Positions 1 through 6,193 of a stretch of 9,181 bases of DNA are shown piece by piece. Made by a program: the position numbers and the translations under genes. Source of the stretch: Pseudodesulfovibrio sp. (GTDB lineage Bacteria > Desulfobacterota > Desulfovibrionia > Desulfovibrionales > Desulfovibrionaceae); the NCBI GenBank assembly GCA_022712815.1, contig JAFLJW010000383.1:1-9181 (forward strand), given 5' to 3'. The notes beneath the pieces were generated by a model. It was not told the origin of the DNA and did not search any database. It saw only the letters and a list, made by a program, of their open reading frames with translations. Numbering within the stretch: the stretch's first letter is position 1; every line of letters begins with the position of its first letter.

Positions 1-251
1 GTGAATTGAAAGCGGACGTTCTTGTCCTGCCGCATCATGGGAGCAGGAGCAGTTATGTTCCGGGATTCTATCAGGCGGTTTTCCCTGAGGCGGTTTTGTG
101 TTCAAACGGTTATCTCAACAGGTATGGATTCCCGGATTCGATTGTCGTCAAAGCCCTTGGCGTGCCTGTTTTTGTGACATCTCGTCACGGTCAGGTGGTT
201 GTTAGGTGGAATAGGGATGGCAATATATCGATTCGTGCATTTCTCCTTTAG
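1..251 (+). CDS. comEC: ComEC/Rec2-type DNA internalization protein, C-terminal fragment (5' end outside window)
   Basis: Only the last 82 or so codons are present; the frame is open to the left edge (first full codon at base 3), so the TTG at 6 is probably internal. The residues ADVLVLPHHGSRSSY, followed about 20 residues later by CSNGYLNRYGFP, match the end of the metallo-beta-lactamase-like domain that closes ComEC/Rec2 proteins (HHGS signature, then an S-x-G-x-x-N-x-Y-G-x-P block). In that family the protein is an inner-membrane channel that passes single-stranded DNA into the cytoplasm during transformation, and the MBL-like domain is the soluble C-terminal part. The membrane Competence domain and the OB-fold region lie outside the window, so a free-standing MBL protein cannot be fully excluded. 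The gene ends with TAG and is followed by a weak hairpin. Confidence 0.75.
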   Translation, partial: ELKADVLVLPHHGSRSSYVPGFYQAVFPEAVLCSNGYLNRYGFPDSIVVKALGVPVFVTSRHGQVVVRWNRDGNISIRAFLL

Positions 252-263
252 CCCGGGCTTGCC

Positions 264-298
264 AAACCTACCTATTTTTGCGTAGGTTTCTTATTGGT
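264..298 (+). terminator. Weak Rho-independent terminator after comEC
   Basis: AAACCTAC (264-271) pairs perfectly with GTAGGTTT (282-289) around a 10-base loop, followed by an interrupted T-rich stretch (CTTATTGGTATTTTA). The stem is AT-rich and the U-tract is poor, so termination may be partial. It lies 12 bases after the comEC stop and fits the end of that transcript. Confidence 0.45.
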
Positions 299-384
299 AT
301 TTTATCAGATGAAGTGTTTTTGGTTTGTTTTTCTGGTGTTGGATGCACCGGAACGATCATATTACCTCAACATTTGTGAGATAG

Positions 385-1245
385 ATGCAGGACGTTAAGA
401 AAAAACTTCTGGCTGCTGTTGAGAAGATGCCCGCCTTTCCAAAGAGTGTGCATCAGGTGTTGAAACTTGCCGCTGATATCAATTGCTCCCAGAAGGATCT
501 GGTCGAGGTTATCAAGAATGATCCGGTTTTTACCCTCAAGATCCTGCGTCTGGTCAATTCGGCTTATTTCGGTCTGTCCCGTGAAATTACGTCCATCAAC
601 CATGCCAGCGTCTATCTCGGTCTAAATACCTTGAAAAATGTTGCGCTTGGGCTGGCCGCAGTGGGTGCCATTCCCAAGATGAGTGGGAGCGGTCTGGATA
701 TGGGGGCATTCTGGTTGCATTCCTTGGCCGTGGCCACGGCAACCCGTTTGCTCGGCACCAAACTTGGCATCTCTCGTGATGAGGCTGCGGATTATTTCGC
801 ATCCGGTTTGCTTCACGATGTTGGCAAGGCTGTGTTTGCCCTGTACCTGCCGAAAGAGTACCTGCTGGCATTCGAGAAAGCTGCCGAGCCCGGAGTCTCA
901 TTGTATGAAGCCGAGTATCAGGTGATCGGGGCAACTCATGCCGACATTGGTGCCATGCTCGCGGACAAGTGGAATTTGCCTGCTGATCTGCGTGATGCCA
1001 TCGCCGGACATCATGCCGTTCAGAATGGTGGGTCTTCGCAGTTGGTTGATTGCGTGTTTGCCGCTAATCAGATCAGTAAGAAACTCGCTTTCGGCTCCGC
1101 AGGCGACTTTGAGGTCGAGCCGTTTCCAAAGTCTGTTCAAGACCGTTTTTCATTGGGTCTTGAGGGGCTTATCGAGAAATTACCCACTCTGGACGAGGAA
1201 GTCGAGCATGCACGCGTTTTTATCAAGCTCGGGGAGGCTCAATAA
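385..1245 (+). CDS. HDOD domain-containing protein (signalling type)
   Basis: This 286-residue protein is essentially one HDOD domain (about residues 8-215) with a short C-terminal extension. The N-terminal hallmark is visible: MPAFPKSVHQVLKLAAD (15-31), then IKNDPVFTLKILRLVNSAYFG (43-63). The HD-like part keeps H112 (WLHS), H144-D145 in GLLHDVGK (141-148), H185 (THADIG) and H209/H210 (AGHHA). Many HDOD proteins have lost these metal ligands, so this copy looks less degenerate than usual. HDOD proteins are cytoplasmic regulators linked to chemotaxis, motility and stress signalling; most have no demonstrated enzymatic activity, and none can be assigned here. The ATG at 385 follows a weak GTGAG-type ribosome site. 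The stop codon TAA shares its last A with the ATG of the next gene, which implies translational coupling. No membrane segment or fused output domain is seen. Confidence 0.88.
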   Translation: MQDVKKKLLAAVEKMPAFPKSVHQVLKLAADINCSQKDLVEVIKNDPVFTLKILRLVNSAYFGLSREITSINHASVYLGLNTLKNVALGLAAVGAIPKMSGSGLDMGAFWLHSLAVATATRLLGTKLGISRDEAADYFASGLLHDVGKAVFALYLPKEYLLAFEKAAEPGVSLYEAEYQVIGATHADIGAMLADKWNLPADLRDAIAGHHAVQNGGSSQLVDCVFAANQISKKLAFGSAGDFEVEPFPKSVQDRFSLGLEGLIEKLPTLDEEVEHARVFIKLGEAQ

Positions 1246-2126
1246 TGCGGTTTCAGTTTAGGGGAACGCGTGGTTCCCTGTCCGTGCCTGGTTCTTCCAC
1301 CGTCAAGTACGGTGGCAACACCACATGTATTGAGGTCCGTTCCGATGCCGATGAGCTCATTATTCTGGACGCTGGGACGGGCATCCGTGAACTCGGTCTG
1401 GAACTCGCCGGGAACATGCCTGTCAAATGTCATCTTTTCGTTTCCCATACTCATTGGGATCATATTCAGGGTGTGCCGTTTTTTGTTCCGATGTTTGTAT
1501 CCGGCAACGAACTGATCATCTATGGTCCTCCCGATCCATTGACCATGACCGGTATTGAGTCCGTGCTGGCCAAGCAGATGGAGTATCCTCATTTTCCTGT
1601 GCGGGTTTCCGAGTTGCAGGCCGATATTTCCTATGAAACCCTGTCTGACGGACAGACCGTTGACCTGGGGTTTGCCAAGGTTTCCACCATTCTCATGAAC
1701 CATCCGGCCATGGCTTTTGGTTGCAAGATCGAGTGTGACGGCAAAACGCTCTTTTTTACCGGCGATCACGAACCTTTTTACAATATCTATGATCAGGGCG
1801 ATGAAGATTTTGAGGATTACGAAAAGATTGTTTGTGAGCGTAATCGGGGAATTGTGGATTTCATCCGTGGCGTGGATGTTTTTATTGCAGATGCACAATA
1901 CACGGAAGAGGAGTATGAACTCAAGAAGGGATGGGGCCATTCCTCCTTTGAGCGGACATTGACCCTTGCCCGGGATGCAGAGGTCGGAAAAACCTATCTG
2001 ACCCATCATGAGACTACCAGGACCGATGAGGAAATCGATGCGATAGATGCTCGCCTTCAGGAACAGTGGAAGGATTCCGGCATGGATTTTTATATGGCCC
2101 GCGAAGGGGAAATGCTGCAAATTTAG
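1245..2126 (+). CDS. MBL-fold metallo-hydrolase (Lactamase_B_2-like)
   Basis: A 293-residue cytoplasmic protein with a complete metallo-beta-lactamase fold signature. It opens with FRGTRGSLSVPGSST (5-19) and YGGNTTCIEV (22-31). The metal motif is SHTHWDH (67-73: H68, H70, D72, H73), then H153 in MNHP, D174 in FTGDHEP, D216 in IADAQY, H232 in GHSS and H254/H255 in LTHHE. This pattern puts it in the branch of the fold that includes cyclic-nucleotide phosphodiesterase-like and RNase Z/PhnP-like hydrolases acting on phosphodiesters; the true substrate cannot be read from the sequence. The ATG lies in TAATG, overlapping the stop of the HDOD gene by one base, with a strong GGGGAGG ribosome site at 1231-1237. 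The overlap suggests coordinated synthesis and perhaps a shared signalling role. No terminator is obvious after the stop. Confidence 0.88.
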   Translation: MRFQFRGTRGSLSVPGSSTVKYGGNTTCIEVRSDADELIILDAGTGIRELGLELAGNMPVKCHLFVSHTHWDHIQGVPFFVPMFVSGNELIIYGPPDPLTMTGIESVLAKQMEYPHFPVRVSELQADISYETLSDGQTVDLGFAKVSTILMNHPAMAFGCKIECDGKTLFFTGDHEPFYNIYDQGDEDFEDYEKIVCERNRGIVDFIRGVDVFIADAQYTEEEYELKKGWGHSSFERTLTLARDAEVGKTYLTHHETTRTDEEIDAIDARLQEQWKDSGMDFYMAREGEMLQI

Positions 2127-2170
2127 GTCATGGATTGTCTTTTCAACAGCTTGAGAGTCTGGAATGGTTG

Positions 2171-2189
2171 CATTTTTTAGTAAAAAATG
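2171..2189. promoter_or_regulatory. 19-base inverted repeat upstream of the receiver gene
   Basis: CATTTTTTA (2171-2179) and TAAAAAATG (2181-2189) are perfect reverse complements around a single central G. The central spacing is too short for a simple RNA hairpin using all pairs, so a dimeric DNA-binding protein site is the more natural reading. It lies about 55 bases upstream of the start codon of the receiver gene. No regulator is identified. Confidence 0.45.
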
Positions 2190-2192
2190 AGA

Positions 2193-2221
2193 ACCTCTTA
2201 TATAGGAATAATATGAGAGGT
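2193..2221 (+). promoter_or_regulatory. 11-bp stem / inverted repeat just upstream of the receiver ribosome site
   Basis: ACCTCTTATAT (2193-2203) pairs with ATATGAGAGGT (2211-2221) around the 7-base loop AGGAATA; the only imperfection is one T-G pair, which is tolerated in RNA. The repeat ends 10 bases before the AGGAGG ribosome site. It could be an operator overlapping the AT-rich promoter zone or a 5' UTR stem-loop. No clean sigma70 -35/-10 pair could be placed here. Confidence 0.5.
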
Positions 2222-2243
2222 GGATAATTTCAGGAGGAAGATG

Positions 2244-2639
2244 ATGAAAGCGCTGATCGTAGACGATGACTTTTACAGCCGGAACATGATTCATGAAATC
2301 CTTCGTCCGGTTGCCCAGTGCGACATTGCCGTCAATGGCGAAGAGGCAATCGAGGCATTTCGCCGAGGTATGGATGCGGGTGAAGCGTATGACCTGATCT
2401 GCCTCGACCTTCTTATGCCCGAACTGGATGGGCAGCAGGCTCTCCGTGAAATACGGACTATTGAAAAGGAATTTGATATAGCCCCTCAGGATGAGGCCAA
2501 GGTCATTGTCACCACGATGCTTGATGATGAGAAAGAGACTCACGATGCATTCTTTCTTGGTGGAGCCACCTCATATCTCGTTAAACCAATTGATGAGCAA
2601 AAGCTCATGAGTGAAGTCAAAAGCCTGGGACTTCTATAG
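2244..2639 (+). CDS. Stand-alone response regulator receiver (CheY-like)
   Basis: A 131-residue single receiver domain with no output domain. The start at 2244 is preferred because AGGAGG at 2232-2237 lies 6 bases upstream; the ATG at 2241 is also possible, and an in-frame GTG at 2220 lies before the ribosome site. Visible landmarks are the acidic pocket VDDD (D7-D9), the phosphoacceptor D55 in LICLDLLMPELDG, the T90/T91 switch residue in VIVTT, and K114 in LVKP. The last helix ends the protein. Such proteins pass phosphoryl signals to a partner by direct binding, as CheY does at the flagellar motor, but no kinase or partner is encoded alongside. It follows the HDOD and MBL genes and ends at a strong terminator, so transcription does not continue into the next unit. 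Confidence 0.92.
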   Translation: MKALIVDDDFYSRNMIHEILRPVAQCDIAVNGEEAIEAFRRGMDAGEAYDLICLDLLMPELDGQQALREIRTIEKEFDIAPQDEAKVIVTTMLDDEKETHDAFFLGGATSYLVKPIDEQKLMSEVKSLGLL

Positions 2640-2680
2640 TAATATCAAGATATATTTTCTGGTTTTTCCATTTAGAAAAC

Positions 2681-2716
2681 CGGGTGCCGTGTGAATTTGA
2701 CGGCACCCGTTTTTTT
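2681..2716 (+). terminator. Strong Rho-independent terminator after the receiver gene
   Basis: CGGGTGCCGT (2681-2690) pairs perfectly with ACGGCACCCG (2700-2709) around a 9-base loop, followed by seven T (2710-2716). It isolates the receiver gene from the downstream ricT-metG unit. Confidence 0.95.
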
Positions 2717-2730
2717 GTTGACGGACAAAT

Positions 2731-2759
2731 TTGAATTCATCGGCGTTTTCTAATATACT
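2731..2759 (+). promoter_or_regulatory. Sigma70-type promoter for ricT-metG
   Basis: TTGAAT (2731-2736) and TATACT (2754-2759) are separated by exactly 17 bases, a good match to the housekeeping consensus. It starts directly after a strong terminator and predicts a start near 2766, giving a leader of about 60 bases before the ATG at 2826. Confidence 0.65.
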
Positions 2760-2786
2760 ACTTCACTTCGTACGATACTTTCTCCC

Positions 2787-2806
2787 CCCCGACAAACGGG
2801 GTTTTT
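2787..2806 (+). terminator. Small attenuator-like hairpin in the ricT leader
   Basis: CCCCG (2787-2791) and CGGGG (2797-2801) form a short all-GC stem around ACAAA, directly followed by TTTTT (2802-2806). It lies between the predicted promoter and the ribosome site. It has the form of a minimal intrinsic terminator, so it may attenuate rather than end transcription. A run of seven C (2784-2790) allows the stem to slip register. Confidence 0.4.
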
Positions 2807-2825
2807 ATACATAGGACAATAATAA

Positions 2826-4013
2826 ATGAGCCAGATACTTGGTGTTAAATTCAATGACTACGGGCAAGTATACTACTTTGCTTCCGGCCCGTTCGTGGTT
2901 CGTGAGGGCCAGCATGTCATTGTCAAAACCGATCAGGGCATGGGGCTTGGCAAGGTAATTCTCATTCGGCAGGCACCTCAAGAAGACGAAGAGGAAGAAG
3001 CTGATGGCTACAAAACCATCTACCGGCTTGCCAACGAGAAGGACATGGAGTCGGTCACAGAGAATGAAGAATTGTCAAAAGGTGCCTACCAGTTTTGTCG
3101 TAAATGCATATCCAAACACAAACTTGGCATGAAGCTGGTGGATGTCGAGGTCTTTTTTGATCGTTCCAAAATGATTTTTTATTTTACCGCGCCGGGCCGG
3201 ATCGATTTTCGTGAATTGATCAAGGAACTGGTCCGCGAGTATCGGACCCGGATTGAGTTGCGCCAGATCGGCGTGCGTCATGAGACCCAGATGATCGGTG
3301 CTATCGGCAATTGCGGTCAGATTTGTTGCTGCCGCCGGTTCATGCGAAAATTTGTTCCCGTGACCATCAAGATGGCCAAGGAGCAGAATCTGTTCCTCAA
3401 CCCGACCAAGATTTCGGGGATTTGCGGAAGATTGCTTTGCTGTCTCAGCTTTGAGCAAAAGGGATACGAAGAATTCCACCGCCTGTGTCCTCGGGTGGGC
3501 AAGAAGTACACCACCTCCCTTGGTTCGGTGAAAGTCCTTCGTTCCAATTTTTTCAAGAAAACCCTGTCGTTGCTTACTGAGAGCTATGAGGAGCGCGAAG
3601 TTTCCATTGACGAATGGAATGAAATAGTTAACAAGCCGCCCAGCGAAGAGGCCATGGCTGAAGCTGAAGCCCAAAAAAATCGCGGATACCGCGGCGGGCG
3701 CAGGCCGTCCAGACCGGAATCCTCGGAAAAGAGCGAGACCCCGGATCGGGGGGACCGCAAGGGGAAATCCCGGCAGGACCGCGCTGGCACATCTGACCGG
3801 GCTGGCAAACCTGACCGCGCTGGCAAACCTGATCGAAATGGCAAACCTGATCGAAAGGGTAAATCAGAGCCGTCCGGCAAGTCGGGACGAGGCAGCAGAC
3901 CCGATCAGTCGAGTACGGCTCAGCGGAATGATTCCGCTGATTCGTCCGGCGAAGACAATTCTAAAAGATCGCGCAGGCCCAGAAGGCGCAGGCGCAGACC
4001 TCCCAAGAAGTAA
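2826..4013 (+). CDS. ricT: PSP1 domain protein, RicT (YaaT)-like
   Basis: A 395-residue protein. Residues 1-270 form the PSP1/RicT core; residues 285-395 are a very basic, low-complexity tail. Core signatures are RQIGVRHETQMIGAIGNCGQ (146-165), the cysteine knot C163, C167, C168, C169, then VTIKMAKEQNLFLNPTKISG (179-198) and CGRLLCC (200-206) with C200, C205, C206. Further cysteines are C91, C94 and C221. In Bacillus, RicT joins RicA and RicF in a complex that carries [4Fe-4S] clusters and helps RNase Y process mRNA; whether the same holds here is inference. The tail carries tandem DRAGKP-like hexapeptides and ends in RRPRRRRRRPPKK, suggesting nucleic-acid contact. The ribosome site AGGA lies 9 bases before ATG. 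metG follows after 45 bases with no terminator, so the two are probably cotranscribed. Confidence 0.85.
   Translation: MSQILGVKFNDYGQVYYFASGPFVVREGQHVIVKTDQGMGLGKVILIRQAPQEDEEEEADGYKTIYRLANEKDMESVTENEELSKGAYQFCRKCISKHKLGMKLVDVEVFFDRSKMIFYFTAPGRIDFRELIKELVREYRTRIELRQIGVRHETQMIGAIGNCGQICCCRRFMRKFVPVTIKMAKEQNLFLNPTKISGICGRLLCCLSFEQKGYEEFHRLCPRVGKKYTTSLGSVKVLRSNFFKKTLSLLTESYEEREVSIDEWNEIVNKPPSEEAMAEAEAQKNRGYRGGRRPSRPESSEKSETPDRGDRKGKSRQDRAGTSDRAGKPDRAGKPDRNGKPDRKGKSEPSGKSGRGSRPDQSSTAQRNDSADSSGEDNSKRSRRPRRRRRRPPKK
3777..3866 (+). repeat. Five tandem 18-base repeats inside ricT
   Basis: Five in-frame 18-base units start at 3777, 3795, 3813, 3831 and 3849 and encode residues 318-347 as DRAGTS, DRAGKP, DRAGKP, DRNGKP, DRKGKS. 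Units 2 and 3 differ at only one base (GACCGG versus GACCGC). Being a multiple of three, copy-number change would alter tail length without shifting the frame. Confidence 0.85.
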
Positions 4014-4023
4014 TATCTCGGCC

Positions 4024-4041
4024 AGCGGATTTATATCCGCT
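4024..4041 (+). promoter_or_regulatory. Hairpin next to the metG ribosome site
   Basis: AGCGGAT (4024-4030) pairs perfectly with ATCCGCT (4035-4041) around TTAT. The hairpin ends 4 bases before the AAGGAG ribosome site (4046-4051) of metG and has no following U-tract. It could set ribosome access or protect the processed message end. Confidence 0.4.
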
Positions 4042-4058
4042 CCGAAAGGAGTTTCGGT

Positions 4059-6017
4059 TTGGAACATTTTTATATCACCACGCCCATTTATTATGTGAAC
4101 GCAAAACCTCATCTGGGGCATGCGTACACTACGACAGTGGCTGACTCCCTGAGCCGGTTCCACAGGCTGATGGGCGCGGAGACCTACTTTCTCACCGGCA
4201 CGGATGAACATGGTGACAAGATCGTCCAGGCTGCGGAAAGTAACGGCCAGTCTCCTCAGGAATATGTTGATATTATCAGCAAGCTCTTTGAGGATTTGTG
4301 GCCTAACATGAACATTTCCAATGATGATTTCATTCGCACAACCCAGCCTCGCCATATTGAAGTTGTTCAGGATATTTTGCAAAAGGTCTACGATTCCGGC
4401 GATATCTACTTTGGTGAATACGGTGGTCACTACTGCTTTGGTTGTGAACGCTTTTATACCGAAAAAGAACTTGTGGACGGCATGTGCCCGGATCACAAGA
4501 CCAAGCCGGAATACATTGCGGAAAAAAACTATTTTTTCAAAATGTCCAAGTACAAGGAGTGGCTGCTCGACCATATCAAGAAGAATCCCGATTTCATTCG
4601 TCCTGCGCAGTACAGGAATGAAGTCCTGAGTCTGCTTGAGTCGGGCGAGCTTGAGGATTTGTGCATCTCACGGCCAAAATCCCGTCTGACATGGGGTATC
4701 GATCTTCCCTTTGACAAGGATTACGTCACCTACGTCTGGTTTGACGCGCTCATCAATTATCTTGCGGCCCTTGGGTATCCCGAAGGTGGCAAATTCAAGA
4801 AATTCTGGCCCAGCGCCAATCACCTGATCGCCAAGGATATCCTGAAACCTCACGCAGTTTTCTGGCCGACCATGCTCAAGGCTGCCGGTATCGAGCCTTT
4901 CCAGTCCCTGAATGTGCATGGCTATTGGCTGATCAAGGATACCAAGATGTCCAAGTCCATCGGAAATGTAGTTGAGCCGCTTGCCATGAAGGACACCTAC
5001 GGCCTCGATGCTTTCCGTTATTTCCTGCTGCGGGAAATGTCATTTGGTCAGGATTCCAGTTTCTCCGAGGAGGCCCTTATCGGTCGCCTCAATGCCGACC
5101 TTGCCAATGACCTTGGCAATCTGTTCAGTCGAACACTGTCAATGACACACAAGTATTTCGGTGGTGCCATTCCCCGTCCTGATGTGGAGGATATCGTGGA
5201 CGCCGAGATCAAGAAGCTCGGTCAGAATGCCATGAAGTCATTCCAGGATTTCTATAGTGAAATGAAGTTCTCGCGTGGACTGGAAGGGCTGTGGGAACTG
5301 GTGCGCGGCTTGAATAAATATATCGATGCCACTGCTCCCTGGACGCTGTTCAAGGAAAAGGACATGGACCGGCTTTCCACTGTCATTTATGTGCTTCTTG
5401 AAAACATGCGCAAGATCGCGGTCCATTTGTGGCCGGTCATGCCCGAATCCAGCGAGAAGATGCTCAAGCAGCTTGGTATCAACTTCGATCCCGAAAAGGT
5501 CAATCTGCCCAAGGAACTGGATGTCTGGGGCTTGCTGGAATCCGGCGAGATTGTTGCCGAGACCTCCAATCTATTCCCGCGTGTGGAAACTCCTGAACCC
5601 AAACCCGATGACATGGCTGCAAAGGTCAGCAAAAAGGGCAAGGGCAAGAAAGACAAGAAGCAGGGGGAAAAAACTGCTGCGGAAAATAACGGAATCATCG
5701 AATTCGAGGATTTTCAGAAGATCGACATGCGTGTCGGAACTGTCAGGGAAGTGGAAAAGCATCCCGATGCCGACCGTCTGTTGCTCGTCCGGGTAGATAC
5801 GGGCGAAGACGAGTTGCGTCAGGTTGTGGCAGGCATTGCCGACTTTTTCACTCCCGACGATCTCATCGGTAAACAAGTGGTGGTGGTCACCAACCTGAAG
5901 CCGCGCAAGCTGAGAAAGCAGCTCTCCCAAGGCATGATCCTCGCGGTCAAATCCGGTGACGGCATGCAACTTCTCACACCCACCGCAGAGGTCGATGCGG
6001 GCAGCAAAGTCAGCTAA
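4059..6017 (+). CDS. metG: Methionyl-tRNA synthetase with C-terminal tRNA-binding domain
   Basis: This 652-residue enzyme charges tRNA-Met with methionine using ATP. It has the class I HIGH box as HLGH (18-21) and KMSKS (296-300). A single zinc knuckle of the CxxC...CxxH kind is formed by C126, C129, C143 and H146, as in the Thermus-type enzyme. The anticodon-binding helical domain covers about 340-500. A lysine-rich linker (about 520-540) leads to a Trbp111-like OB domain at 548-652, starting near EFEDFQKIDMRVGTV, which adds tRNA affinity and often dimerisation. The start is TTG at 4059: AAGGAG at 4046-4051 sits 7 bases upstream, and the protein then begins MEHFYITTPIYYVNAKPHLGH, the expected family N-terminus. 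It follows ricT in the same unit and ends at a strong terminator. Length and motifs look complete. Confidence 0.97.
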   Translation: MEHFYITTPIYYVNAKPHLGHAYTTTVADSLSRFHRLMGAETYFLTGTDEHGDKIVQAAESNGQSPQEYVDIISKLFEDLWPNMNISNDDFIRTTQPRHIEVVQDILQKVYDSGDIYFGEYGGHYCFGCERFYTEKELVDGMCPDHKTKPEYIAEKNYFFKMSKYKEWLLDHIKKNPDFIRPAQYRNEVLSLLESGELEDLCISRPKSRLTWGIDLPFDKDYVTYVWFDALINYLAALGYPEGGKFKKFWPSANHLIAKDILKPHAVFWPTMLKAAGIEPFQSLNVHGYWLIKDTKMSKSIGNVVEPLAMKDTYGLDAFRYFLLREMSFGQDSSFSEEALIGRLNADLANDLGNLFSRTLSMTHKYFGGAIPRPDVEDIVDAEIKKLGQNAMKSFQDFYSEMKFSRGLEGLWELVRGLNKYIDATAPWTLFKEKDMDRLSTVIYVLLENMRKIAVHLWPVMPESSEKMLKQLGINFDPEKVNLPKELDVWGLLESGEIVAETSNLFPRVETPEPKPDDMAAKVSKKGKGKKDKKQGEKTAAENNGIIEFEDFQKIDMRVGTVREVEKHPDADRLLLVRVDTGEDELRQVVAGIADFFTPDDLIGKQVVVVTNLKPRKLRKQLSQGMILAVKSGDGMQLLTPTAEVDAGSKVS

Positions 6018-6041
6018 ATCCTTTCCCTGTTCAGTATACGC

Positions 6042-6075
6042 AAGAGGCTCTCGTTTTCGAGGGTCTCTTTTTTTT
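6042..6075 (+). terminator. Strong Rho-independent terminator after metG
   Basis: AAGAGGCTCTCG (6042-6053) pairs with CGAGGGTCTCTT (6058-6069) around TTTT with only G-T wobbles as imperfections, followed by a run of eight T (6068-6075). It begins 24 bases after the metG stop. Confidence 0.93.
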
Positions 6076-6100
6076 GGCAAACTCTTTGCAAATAATCATT

Positions 6101-6193
6101 TTGGACACGTCCAAGCGTCAAAAAAACGGACGGTCCGGGGTGGAAATGTATATTGAACGCAGTACGGGGATGTCCGAAGGGAAAGACGGACAT
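6101..6193. promoter_or_regulatory. Cluster of three GGAC/GTCC inverted repeats around the next gene start
   Basis: TTGGAC (6101-6106) with GTCCAA (6109-6114); CGGAC (6127-6131) with GTCCG (6133-6137); and ATGTCCG (6170-6176) with CGGACAT (6187-6193), the last a perfect 7-bp stem with a 10-base loop. All share the same GGAC/GTCC core, so alternative pairings between them are possible. The first two precede the chosen start codon and the third is inside the gene. Confidence 0.4.

Noticed and set aside
250..259. Palindrome AGCCCGGGCT at the comEC stop codon
   Set aside because: It has no loop to form an RNA hairpin and overlaps the stop codon; likely chance.
1239..2543. A 434-codon minus-strand open frame opposite the MBL and receiver genes
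   Set aside because: It is antisense to two genes with full catalytic motifs, crosses their intergenic space, shows no recognisable domain, and lacks a convincing ribosome site. It is most likely a composition effect.
2718..2756. TTGACG at 2718 as the -35 of the ricT promoter
   Set aside because: Its distance to the nearest -10-like sequence (27 bases) is too great; TTGAAT at 2731 with TATACT fits at 17.
3584..3880. Minus-strand frame with repeated RSGLPA-like peptides
   Set aside because: The repeats are simply the reverse reading of the 18-base tandem units of ricT.
3864..4574. A 236-codon minus-strand open frame opposite ricT and metG
   Set aside because: It mirrors conserved MetRS sequence and the ricT tail, and has no family signature.
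6074..6145. TTG start at 6074 for the unrecognised gene
   Set aside because: The codon lies within the T-run of the metG terminator, so a transcript starting downstream would not contain it.
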